A stretch of 10,394 bases of DNA from Actinomycetes bacterium (GTDB taxonomy: Bacteria > Actinomycetota > Acidimicrobiia > Acidimicrobiales > JAJYPT01), in the NCBI GenBank assembly GCA_021795135.1, contig JAJYPT010000048.1, positions 1 to 10,394 of the forward strand, read 5' to 3'. How positions within the stretch are numbered: the stretch's first letter is position 1; every line of letters starts with the position of its first letter. The translations under genes were made by a program, and so were the position numbers. Positions 1 to 5,827 of this stretch are shown here, piece after piece. The notes beneath the pieces were generated by a model. That model made no database searches. It was not told the origin of the DNA and worked only from the letters and a program-made list of their open reading frames with translations.

Positions 1-1163
1 CCAGGCAGGGGTAATATCGAAAACAAAAGTCGGACATGTAGATCTGCGCCTGTTTCAATCTCCAACCAAGACAGCTGTCTAAAGGGTATAAAAACTGATG
101 GAAAACCTAACAGAGAAGGGCTTTCTTGTACGACTTCTCCTATTGATCCAGTATTTGCATAAAATCCTTTTCCAAGATGGGCTAATTCAGGTGTTAATGT
201 ATGAGAAGTTATAAAACCAGAATAACCTTGGGTTATTAAATCTCTAGCTTTTGACTTGGGAGCTTCATTATGTTCAGAGTTAGCTGTCTTAGAAGAACTA
301 CCTTGTAATGCTAACCATGTTTTTCTACTGATATATGTAATTGCAGCTCCTAAGAGACCAAGGTCTACAATGGAGGTAAGTTCTAATAGGAGCAATCTTT
401 GTGGCCATACAGCTGACAAGGTGGCTCTATGTTTAGCAGCTAGGACTGAAATAGCATACAAAAGAGGAAGTTTTAGAACCATAGCTGCTAAAAACGGTAT
501 TAGAAGCCACCATGAATATCTAATTAGACGACGATATAGCAACCTAGAGACAAAAAATCTAGATAAAGATTTTTGATCTTGAATACGGTCTAAACCTTCA
601 AGCCATGTTTTAGAAGCTGGTCCAATATTGGGAAATATTTCAGTTATAAAGTGATGCCCCAAGGGAGTGTCGGCTGAATTGGTGGGGTCTTTATAGGCAA
701 AACGAGGATCTAAGTTTTGTCCTGGTTCTACTTTTATGGTGCGAGTTCCAGTAGCGGTTTGAAGTTTTAGTTCTGCTGAAAATGCAATAGTTGCCCCTAA
801 AGAAGCAATAGTTTTTTGTTCAGCTGCATCCCAAGCTAATTTTGTATCTCGGCTTCCAGGTATTATTAGCAATGAATGATTAGGGCATTTAGTAAAAGAA
901 CGTAAAGCAGAAGCTAATTTTGGATAAGCTGCCAAAGATTGACTTGCGCTATTGGTTGGATTGGATAATAAATCAAATAAATTTCCATTAAAAATTACTA
1001 AGCTAGGTCCCACTAGCGCTTCTATGGCAAGACTAAGTTCAACTATAGAAGATGAAGATGCTTGAGCTAATTTCTTGTCCAAGAGCAGGTCACTAGCTAA
1101 TAAAACACGACCCCCCAAGGGAACTTCTATCTGAGCTATCTCAAGTATTTCGTTTTGCTCCAT
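1..1163 (-). CDS. Degenerate calcineurin-like metallophosphoesterase, membrane-anchored (3' end beyond window)
   Basis: The minus-strand frame is open from ATG at 1163 to the window edge (387 codons, no stop). The upstream ATG nearby is followed by an in-frame stop, so 1163 is the likely start; no strong ribosome binding site is seen. The layout matches actinobacterial calcineurin-like phosphoesterases. SDLLL (24-28) stands where SDxHL is expected, NGNLFD (59-64) where GD is expected, PGSRD (102-106) where GNHD is expected, and TSHTLTPEL (319-327) where GHTHxPEL is expected. Family-like stretches are DPRFAYKDPTNSADTPLGHH (152-171) and GKGFYANTGSIGEVV (331-345). Two hydrophobic segments (about 216-242 and 257-278) suggest a membrane hairpin. 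Asp25 and His321 remain, but the other usual ligands are Leu26, Asn61, Ser104, Arg105 and Leu323. Phosphatase activity is therefore unlikely, and a structural or binding role is inferred. It is divergent from the nuo operon. Fold assignment is from memory of motifs. Confidence 0.72.
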   Translation of the reverse strand, partial: MEQNEILEIAQIEVPLGGRVLLASDLLLDKKLAQASSSSIVELSLAIEALVGPSLVIFNGNLFDLLSNPTNSASQSLAAYPKLASALRSFTKCPNHSLLIIPGSRDTKLAWDAAEQKTIASLGATIAFSAELKLQTATGTRTIKVEPGQNLDPRFAYKDPTNSADTPLGHHFITEIFPNIGPASKTWLEGLDRIQDQKSLSRFFVSRLLYRRLIRYSWWLLIPFLAAMVLKLPLLYAISVLAAKHRATLSAVWPQRLLLLELTSIVDLGLLGAAITYISRKTWLALQGSSSKTANSEHNEAPKSKARDLITQGYSGFITSHTLTPELAHLGKGFYANTGSIGEVVQESPSLLGFPSVFIPFRQLSWLEIETGADLHVRLLFSILPLP

Positions 1164-1301
1164 TTAAAATATCATTTCTTTAGATTTAGCTCTAAAAGAT
1201 AATAGGTTACAAATGAATCCGACTATTGAAAAACACATACATAGAAAAATATTTTTTACATAGGTGTGCCTACAAAAGTTATATGGAACAAAATGTAAAT
1301 T

Positions 1302-1330
1302 CATATAATTTAATTTGATAATTTAATCAA
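1302..1330 (-). promoter_or_regulatory. Candidate sigma70-type promoter for the phosphoesterase-like gene
   Basis: Read on the minus strand, TTGATT (1330-1325) is separated by exactly 17 bases from TATATG (1307-1302). Each hexamer matches 4 of 6 consensus bases. Transcription would start near 1295 and leave a leader of about 130 bases before the ATG. In such AT-rich DNA, matches of this quality also arise by chance. Confidence 0.3.
1305..1327 (+). repeat. Tandem 10-bp direct repeat ATAATTTAAT
   Basis: ATAATTTAAT occurs at 1305-1314 and again at 1318-1327, a 13-base period. The second copy sits inside an imperfect palindrome, TTGAT-N6-ATCAA (1315-1330). Both overlap the minus-strand promoter candidate, so this could be a regulator binding site. 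Simple AT-rich composition is the alternative explanation. Confidence 0.4.
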
Positions 1331-1336
1331 CTTTTT

Positions 1337-1350
1337 TGTAAGCGCTACCA
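1337..1350 (+). promoter_or_regulatory. LacI/GalR-family operator-like site (cre-type consensus match)
   Basis: TGTAAGCGCTACCA matches every position of the cre consensus TGWAARCGYTWNCW that is bound by CcpA, a LacI-family regulator of Firmicutes. LacI-family operators in other phyla often share the AAGCGCT core. The site lies 6 bases upstream of the -35 of the minus-strand promoter candidate and about 240 bases upstream of nuoA. The match is direct; binding by a regulator in this organism is inference. Confidence 0.35.
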
Positions 1351-1351
1351 C

Positions 1352-1393
1352 AGTAGGAGTAGAGAACTATAGATTAGGATAACTCCTGTTTTT
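1352..1393 (+). terminator. Possible hairpin with T5 tail in the nuo leader
   Basis: AGGAGT (1355-1360) pairs with ACTCCT (1382-1387). One A-T and two G-T pairs extend it to 1352/1390, around a 21-base loop, and TTTTT (1389-1393) overlaps the 3' edge. No plus-strand gene ends upstream, so it would act as an attenuator on a long nuoA leader, if at all. The long loop makes this a weak call. Confidence 0.2.
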
Positions 1394-1587
1394 GCTATTA
1401 TATCAATTGCTCTTAGAGTCATATACATATTAGGTATCTATGGCTTTCTAATTTAGGTATGTCAATACTAAGGCAATGCCAAAAACAAGGACAAATTTTT
1501 TCAGATTAGCTATTTAAAAATGACCTTTATTTAATCTCTCTTAGTTAGTCTTTATATCGAACAATAAAAGATATTCTTATTGGTATA

Positions 1588-1956
1588 GTGTCTAATTACT
1601 TACATAATTATTTAGGTGTTTTTTTCGTAGCTCTTGTTCCGGTTGTCTTTAGCGCCTTGACATTGAGGCTGGGAAAATTATTGCGACCTAATAACCCTCA
1701 GCTTCAAAAGTCTATTCCTTACGAAAGTGGATCTAACCCTTTTAGCTCTACCATAAATAAGTCTCATTTAATTCGTTACTATCTTTTAGCTTTAGCTTTT
1801 GTAGTTTTTGATATAGAGGCTGTATTTTTATTTCCTTGGGCTTTGAGAGTTGCTTCTTTGGGAGTCTTTGGCTTGATTGAAATAACTATTTTTGTTTTTA
1901 TCCTTTCTTTAGGACTGATTTATGCTTGGAGAAAAGGTGTTTTACAATGGCTTTAG
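1588..1956 (+). CDS. nuoA: NADH-quinone oxidoreductase subunit A
   Basis: NuoA is a small membrane subunit of complex I that helps close the quinone site beside NuoH. The 122-residue product has three hydrophobic helices (about 8-30, 62-84, 89-113). It carries the family signatures IPYESG (43-48) in the TM1-TM2 loop and FDIEAVFLFPWA (74-85) with acidic Asp75 and Glu77. The loop residue that is Cys in many homologues (YECG; Cys39 of mitochondrial ND3) is Ser47 here. The start is GTG at 1588 with no clear Shine-Dalgarno, so leaderless or weak initiation is possible. It is the first gene of the operon, and its 3' end overlaps nuoB by 10 bases. Confidence 0.95.
   Translation: MSNYLHNYLGVFFVALVPVVFSALTLRLGKLLRPNNPQLQKSIPYESGSNPFSSTINKSHLIRYYLLALAFVVFDIEAVFLFPWALRVASLGVFGLIEITIFVFILSLGLIYAWRKGVLQWL
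1932..1939 (+). promoter_or_regulatory. Ribosome binding site that fixes the nuoB start
   Basis: AAAAGGTG lies 7 bases upstream of ATG at 1947. This supports ATG 1947 (protein starting MALVNKKFF) over the upstream in-frame TTG at 1926, which has no such site. Confidence 0.65.
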
Positions 1957-2429
1957 TAAATAAGAAGTTTTTCCCCAAGCCTTTGAGTCATATTTTGAAT
2001 AATGCTCGTAAATATTCTCTTTGGGTTTATCAATGGGGTTTAGCTTGTTGTGCAATCGAAATGGCAGCTACTTTTGTTTCGCCTCGCTATGATGTCATGA
2101 GACTAGGTGTAATTCCTTTTCCTGCTAGCCCTCGTCAAGCTGATTTGATGATAGTTTCAGGTACGGTTACTGATAAAATGGCACCTTCTATTAGGCGTCT
2201 ATGGGAACAAATGCCTGACCCCAAATATGTTATTTCAATGGGAAGCTGTGCTAATTCAGGGGGGCCTTATTGGGATTCTTATTCTGTGACAAAAGGAGTA
2301 GATCAAATTATTCCAGTTGATATATATGTACCAGGTTGTCCTCCACGACCAGAAGCCTTATTAGAAGCGATAGTGTTACTGCAAAAAAAGATTGCAACCG
2401 AAGATGTGTCTCAAAGATGGATTCAATAG
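1947..2429 (+). CDS. nuoB: NADH-quinone oxidoreductase subunit B (cluster N2 subunit)
   Basis: NuoB binds the terminal 4Fe-4S cluster N2, which hands electrons to quinone at the interface with NuoD. The 160-residue product has all four cluster ligands: tandem Cys34-Cys35 in LACCAIEM, Cys101 in GSCANSGG and Cys131 in PGCPPRPE. The stretches VSGTVTDKMAP (70-80) and YWDSYSVTKGVDQIIPVD (108-125) are typical of the family. The YSLWVYQWGLACC style resembles NuoB of the EFG-less actinobacterial clusters (from memory). The start at ATG 1947 is chosen for its ribosome binding site and gives a 10-base overlap with nuoA. nuoC follows after 6 bases. Confidence 0.96.
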   Translation: MALVNKKFFPKPLSHILNNARKYSLWVYQWGLACCAIEMAATFVSPRYDVMRLGVIPFPASPRQADLMIVSGTVTDKMAPSIRRLWEQMPDPKYVISMGSCANSGGPYWDSYSVTKGVDQIIPVDIYVPGCPPRPEALLEAIVLLQKKIATEDVSQRWIQ

Positions 2430-2435
2430 TCAAAA

Positions 2436-3140
2436 ATGACTGAAGAAAATCACCTCAGTACTGTGTCTGATTTATTCTCAGATACAGTGGCTCATTTTAT
2501 AGAAGCCCTTTCTGAGGGAGTTTTACAATATGAGTCTAAAGAAAAAGACCTCTGGATTAGGGTAAAAAATTCTTCTTGGGCCAAAGCAGCACAAGTAGCT
2601 AAATCTATAAATTTCAATTATTTTTGTTTTTTATCAGGAATTGATTGGAAAGATAATGATGAACTAGGCTCAGAAAAACTTTGGCAGGCTCCTTCTGAAT
2701 CAGTTGAATCTAAATCTTCTAAACCACCTCCTAAATTAGTCAAAATTGCAGGTGGGCAGAGTCGTTTTCAAGTTTTTGCTCGTTTGTTTAGTATTGAGAA
2801 AAAACTAGGTCTGTTTCTAAAAACAGACCTAGATGAAAAAGACCTTGTAATAGATTCATGGAGTCATATATACAAAGGTGCTAATTGGCATGAGAGAGAA
2901 ACATGGGAAATGTTTGGATTTGTATTTAAAGGTCATTCTGATCTAAGACATATCTATCTACCTTCTTCTTTTGAAGGTAATCCTTTACGCAAAGATTTTT
3001 CTCTTTTGGCCAGACAGGTAAAACCATGGCCCGGACTAGTAGATCCAGAAGATATGCCAGAACAGCCAGAACAATCCAATTCAAAACAATCTAATATTGA
3101 TGAATCATCTAATAACTCAGATAATTCAGAGCAAAGTTAG
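2436..3140 (+). CDS. nuoC: NADH-quinone oxidoreductase subunit C (30 kDa)
   Basis: NuoC is the 30-kDa-type subunit of the peripheral arm that packs against NuoD and NuoB; it binds no cofactor. The 234-residue product has the family signature HERETWEMFGFVFKGHSDLR followed by a GNPLRKDF segment (about 152-188). The region about 85-110 (SESVESKSSKPPPK) is a Ser/Lys/Pro-rich insertion in the N-terminal domain. The last 30 residues are a low-complexity Ser/Asn/Gln/Glu tail with no conserved motif, probably disordered. Start is ATG 2436, 6 bases after nuoB; nuoD follows 10 bases after the stop. The gene contains a perfect hairpin, listed separately. NuoC and NuoD are separate here, unlike the fused NuoCD of E. 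coli. Confidence 0.94.
   Translation: MTEENHLSTVSDLFSDTVAHFIEALSEGVLQYESKEKDLWIRVKNSSWAKAAQVAKSINFNYFCFLSGIDWKDNDELGSEKLWQAPSESVESKSSKPPPKLVKIAGGQSRFQVFARLFSIEKKLGLFLKTDLDEKDLVIDSWSHIYKGANWHERETWEMFGFVFKGHSDLRHIYLPSSFEGNPLRKDFSLLARQVKPWPGLVDPEDMPEQPEQSNSKQSNIDESSNNSDNSEQS
2799..2832 (-). terminator. Antisense-oriented intrinsic terminator structure inside nuoC
   Basis: CTAGGTCTGTTT (2805-2816) and AAACAGACCTAG (2821-2832) form a perfect 12-bp stem around a 4-base loop. On the minus strand the stem is followed immediately by six T residues (A6 at 2799-2804 on the plus strand). On the plus strand it is followed by ATGAAAAA, so it has no T tract there. The structure therefore fits a terminator of antisense transcription inside nuoC. 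Structure is seen directly; function is inferred. Confidence 0.55.
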
Positions 3141-3150
3141 GTGCTGAATT

Positions 3151-4323
3151 TTGTCTAATCCTTCTAATTGGAATCAAGCTTCTTACATATCGGCTCAAGC
3201 AGCTGATGCAAGGATCAATATAGAAATTGAATCTGAAGGCACTGTTCTCAATCTAGGTCCCCAACATCCAGCAACTCATGGAACATTGCGTATAGTTGTA
3301 AAACTTGAAGGTGAAAAAGTAGTATCGGCTGACCCAGTTTGTGGATACATGCATAGAGGATATGAAAAATTAACAGAGGTCCGTACTTATGCCCAAGTAA
3401 CTACTTTAATAAATCGTATAGATTGGCTTGGAAGCTTTGCTAATGAGGTCCCTTTTATACTTGCTGCAGAAAAACTTATGGAAGTAGAAGCTCCCCCAAG
3501 GGCTCAATGGATCCGAACAATTTTATTTGAGATGGCACGTATAGCTAATTTAAGTGTGTTTTTGGGGGAAATGGGAGTCCAACTTGGAGCCATAACGCCA
3601 GTTTTTTATGCTTTTAGGGATCGAGAATTTGTACTTAATCTCATTGAATCTGCCACAGGAGGTCGCTTCCATCCAAACTTTGATCGTATTGGGGGCTTAA
3701 AAGAAGATTTACCAAAAGGCTGGCTTCAAAGTACCCAACAAGCTATGGTCAAAATGCGTCATTTTTGTGATGAACTAGAGCAAATGCTATTAGAAAATGA
3801 AATATTTCAAGCAAGATGTAAAGGAGTTGGGGTAATACCTGCAGATGTTGCTCTAAATTATGGGCTTTCAGGAGCAAATTTGAGAGCTAGTGGAGTCGAC
3901 TGGGATATAAGAAGAGATCAAGATTGTGCTCTTGCTTGGAAGCATTGTGATTGGAAGGTTCATGTTTTAGACGAGGGCGATTCTTTTGCAAGATATAAAC
4001 TTCGCCTACAAGAAGTAAGAGAATCAACCCATATAATCGACCAACTATGCCAAAGCATACCTTCAGGTTCTATTATGGCAAAAGTTCCTAAAATAATAAG
4101 GGTTCCACCAGGAGAAGCTTTTGTAAATACAGAAAATCCATTAGGAGAAATGGGCTATTACGTAATCTCCAAAGGGGGATTAGGACCTTTTAGAACTAAA
4201 ATTAGAACCCCTTCTTTCAATAATATCTCCATATTGCCTTGGCTTCTAAAAGGGGTTTATCTTCCAGATGTCATTACTATACTTGCTAGTTTGTATTTTA
4301 TTTTGGGAGATATTGATAGGTGA
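3151..4323 (+). CDS. nuoD: NADH-quinone oxidoreductase subunit D (49 kDa, quinone-site subunit)
   Basis: NuoD forms the quinone-reaction chamber with NuoB and NuoH and descends from the large subunit of NiFe hydrogenases. The 390-residue product shows GPQHPATHG (36-44, with quinone-site His43), GYMHRGYEK (65-73), FYAFRDRE, GGLKEDLP, GVGVIPADVA, LRASGVDWDIRRD, and a C-terminal IRTPSFNN...GDIDR. Two residues differ from classical complex I: Trp92 stands at the quinone-binding Tyr (Tyr87 of T. thermophilus Nqo4) and Gln144 at Asp139. I recall the Trp in actinobacterial NuoD2 proteins, so it may mark a subfamily. Start is TTG 3151, with AGGTG (3139-3143) 7 bases upstream. The stop overlaps the nuoH GTG by 4 bases, leaving no space for nuoEFG. 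Confidence 0.96.
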   Translation: MSNPSNWNQASYISAQAADARINIEIESEGTVLNLGPQHPATHGTLRIVVKLEGEKVVSADPVCGYMHRGYEKLTEVRTYAQVTTLINRIDWLGSFANEVPFILAAEKLMEVEAPPRAQWIRTILFEMARIANLSVFLGEMGVQLGAITPVFYAFRDREFVLNLIESATGGRFHPNFDRIGGLKEDLPKGWLQSTQQAMVKMRHFCDELEQMLLENEIFQARCKGVGVIPADVALNYGLSGANLRASGVDWDIRRDQDCALAWKHCDWKVHVLDEGDSFARYKLRLQEVRESTHIIDQLCQSIPSGSIMAKVPKIIRVPPGEAFVNTENPLGEMGYYVISKGGLGPFRTKIRTPSFNNISILPWLLKGVYLPDVITILASLYFILGDIDR

Positions 4324-5342
4324 TTTCAATAGCAGTTTTAGGTGAGGGTTATTTATTTTTAATTGGCAAAGCTATTTTGTTATTGATTGTAATCCCAGCT
4401 TTTTCTATGTTGATAGGTTATAGCTTTTTATTGAAGATGATGAGCCATATGCAAGACCGTCTTGGGCCAATGGAAGCTGGACCTCACGGTATTTTTCAGT
4501 TATTAGCAGATGGTTTGAAATTTTTACAAAAAGAAGATCTAATGCCTAATGGCTCAGACCGCTTTATTTTTAAAGCAGCCCCTATAGTAATGCTTGTTTC
4601 AACTTTTTTACTATATGTTGTTATACCAATAGGACCTCATATGGTACTGGAAAATTTACATACTGGAATTTTTTACGTACTAGGAGTTTCTTCGATCTCT
4701 GTTATTGCCATTTTGATGGCTGGGTGGGCAAGCTCTAACCAATACTCCCTTCTTGGAGCATTACGAGCAGGAGGCCAGCTAATTGCTTATGAAATACCAC
4801 TAGTTTTATCAGTTGTTGGAGTAATAATAGAATCTGGGACCTTATCTTTACAAGGAATTGTAAAAGCTCAAGCAAATGGGAATTTATTTGGGCTACCTAT
4901 ACGTAATCAGTATTTAATTTCTCAGTTTATTGGATTTTTTATCTTTTTAATATCTGCCCAAGCTGAATTAGCTCAAACTCCTTTTGATATGCCCTTGGCT
5001 GAAACAGAAATTGTTGCAGGGTATATGACAGAGTATTCTGGTTTTAGATTTTTGCTTTTTTATTTATCTGAAACAGCTACTGCATTTGCTCTATCGGCTA
5101 TAGCGTCTACTTTGTTTTTAGGTGGGTGGGCTGTACCTTTTATACATGGAACCTTAGCTCAAGTGATAGGACCTTTTGTGTTATTGGCTAAGACGATGTT
5201 GATAGCATTTTTAATTTTTTGGTTTCGATTTAGCTTGCCTCGTTTTAGGGAGGACCAGTTGCAGGCTTTTGCTTGGAAGTTTCTCATCCCTTTGGGATTG
5301 GTAAATATTTTAATAACTGCTATTTTTAAAGTTGCCCTATGA
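4320..5342 (+). CDS. nuoH: NADH-quinone oxidoreductase subunit H
   Basis: NuoH is the membrane subunit that forms the quinone entry tunnel and links electron transfer to proton pumping. The 340-residue product has about eight to nine hydrophobic helices. It carries QDRLGPMEAGPHG (45-57), QLLADGLKFLQKED (60-73), GALRAGGQLIAYEIPL (146-161) and PFDMPLAETEIVAGYMTEYS (221-240). Several positions differ from the common NuoH pattern. GPNR is GPME at 49-52, the NR before xPFD is Ala218-Gln219, and the first Glu of PEAE is Leu226, while Glu228 and Glu230 remain. GTG 4320 overlaps the nuoD stop by 4 bases (GTGA), and the 3' end overlaps nuoI by 4 bases (ATGA), so translation is probably coupled on both sides. 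Confidence 0.95.
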   Translation: MISIAVLGEGYLFLIGKAILLLIVIPAFSMLIGYSFLLKMMSHMQDRLGPMEAGPHGIFQLLADGLKFLQKEDLMPNGSDRFIFKAAPIVMLVSTFLLYVVIPIGPHMVLENLHTGIFYVLGVSSISVIAILMAGWASSNQYSLLGALRAGGQLIAYEIPLVLSVVGVIIESGTLSLQGIVKAQANGNLFGLPIRNQYLISQFIGFFIFLISAQAELAQTPFDMPLAETEIVAGYMTEYSGFRFLLFYLSETATAFALSAIASTLFLGGWAVPFIHGTLAQVIGPFVLLAKTMLIAFLIFWFRFSLPRFREDQLQAFAWKFLIPLGLVNILITAIFKVAL

Positions 5343-5827
5343 AGACTGGGATTTTTAAATCTTTAAAAATAACTTTTAAGAAATTATTTACCCCCGCTGC
5401 TACTATTCAATACCCCCATCAAAAACAGGAGTTGGCTCCTCGAACCCGAGGAGTTATTGCTCTAAAGGAGCCAAACTGTACGGTTTGCATGTTGTGTGTG
5501 AGGGCTTGTCCGGATTGGTGCATCTATATAGAAGGTCACAAAGAAAAAGCACCCCCTAAACGAGAAGGCGGTAGAGAAAGAACTATAGCCAAAGTGGATC
5601 GGTTTGATATTGACTATGGCCTATGTATGTATTGTGGGATATGTGTAGATGTTTGCCCTTTTGATGCTTTGTTTTGGAGTCCAGAATTTGAATATTCTGA
5701 ATTTAAAATAACGGATTTTTTACATGATAAAAACCGTTTGGGAGATTGGATGGAAACAGTTCCTAATAAGCCTGAATTAGAAAAAGGTGCAGAGATAAAG
5801 GAGCGTAAGAAAAAATCTTCTATCTAG
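5339..5827 (+). CDS. nuoI: NADH-quinone oxidoreductase subunit I (two 4Fe-4S clusters)
   Basis: NuoI is the ferredoxin-like peripheral subunit carrying clusters N6a and N6b, which feed N2 in NuoB. The 162-residue product has both motifs intact: Cys47-x2-Cys50-x2-Cys53-x3-Cys57-Pro and Cys96-x2-Cys99-x2-Cys102-x3-Cys106-Pro. PDWCIYIEGHKE between them resembles NuoI of EFG-less clusters. In a complex without NuoEFG this subunit is a likely entry point for electrons from an outside donor (inference). The C-terminal tail is rich in Lys and Glu and ends KERKKKSSI. ATG 5339 overlaps the nuoH stop by 4 bases. The final codons contain a strong ribosome binding site and an A6 run (5810-5815) that bear on how nuoJ is translated. 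Confidence 0.95.
   Translation: MKTGIFKSLKITFKKLFTPAATIQYPHQKQELAPRTRGVIALKEPNCTVCMLCVRACPDWCIYIEGHKEKAPPKREGGRERTIAKVDRFDIDYGLCMYCGICVDVCPFDALFWSPEFEYSEFKITDFLHDKNRLGDWMETVPNKPELEKGAEIKERKKKSSI
5427..5472 (+). other. Mutually exclusive hairpins inside nuoI
   Basis: One CTCC-containing segment can pair with three partners. CTCCTCG (5436-5442) pairs with CGAGGAG (5447-5453) around a 4-base loop, extended by two G-T pairs and one T-A pair to 5433/5456. CTCCT (5436-5440) pairs with AGGAG (5427-5431) around TTGG. GGCTCC (5434-5439) pairs with GGAGCC (5467-5472). Pairing is seen directly; any switching role is speculative because the segment is coding (QELAPRTRGVIALKEP). Confidence 0.35.
5797..5803 (+). 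promoter_or_regulatory. Strong Shine-Dalgarno sequence at the end of nuoI, for nuoJ
   Basis: AAAGGAG lies 11 bases before ATC at 5815 and 6 bases before the A6 run at 5810-5815. It is among the best matches to the 16S rRNA tail in the window, yet no ATG, GTG or TTG in the nuoJ frame follows it within a usable distance. It either supports initiation at ATC or acts as an upstream stimulator of frameshifting, as in dnaX. Confidence 0.5.

Larger units (their letters stand above)
1164..1587. other. Divergent intergenic region between phosphoesterase-like gene and nuoA
   Basis: This 424-base, very AT-rich stretch holds no convincing ORF and no tRNA-like structure. Both flanking genes start from it, so it should carry both promoters and any control of the nuo operon. 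Separate entries cover a minus-strand promoter candidate, a 10-bp tandem repeat, a LacI-type operator match and a possible hairpin. A perfect TTGACA also lies on the minus strand (1460-1465), but only a poor -10 follows it. TTAGGTAT occurs twice, 23 bases apart (1430-1437 and 1453-1460). I found no convincing plus-strand promoter for nuoA; TATATC at 1553-1558 is the nearest weak -10 candidate. Confidence 0.8.

Noticed and set aside
553..574. Inverted repeat AAAAATCT-N6-AGATTTTT in the phosphoesterase-like gene
   Set aside because: The stem is almost all A-T, lies in coding sequence, and is expected by chance in DNA of this composition.
256..576. 106-residue plus-strand open frame
   Set aside because: It is antisense to the phosphoesterase-like gene, has a random-looking composition and no ribosome binding site.
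1164..1587. tRNA, riboswitch, CRISPR or mobile element in the intergenic region
   Set aside because: No acceptor or T-arm pattern, no spaced repeats of CRISPR length, no transposase fragment or terminal inverted repeats were found.
1926..1946. Upstream TTG start for nuoB adding MEKRCFT
   Set aside because: ATG 1947 has AAAAGGTG 7 bases upstream and gives a typical NuoB N-terminus; the extension is only nuoA coding sequence read in another frame.
3045..3140. Short repeats in the nuoC tail as a tandem array
   Set aside because: They reflect low-complexity Ser/Asn/Gln codons (ACAATCYAAT twice) without a regular period.
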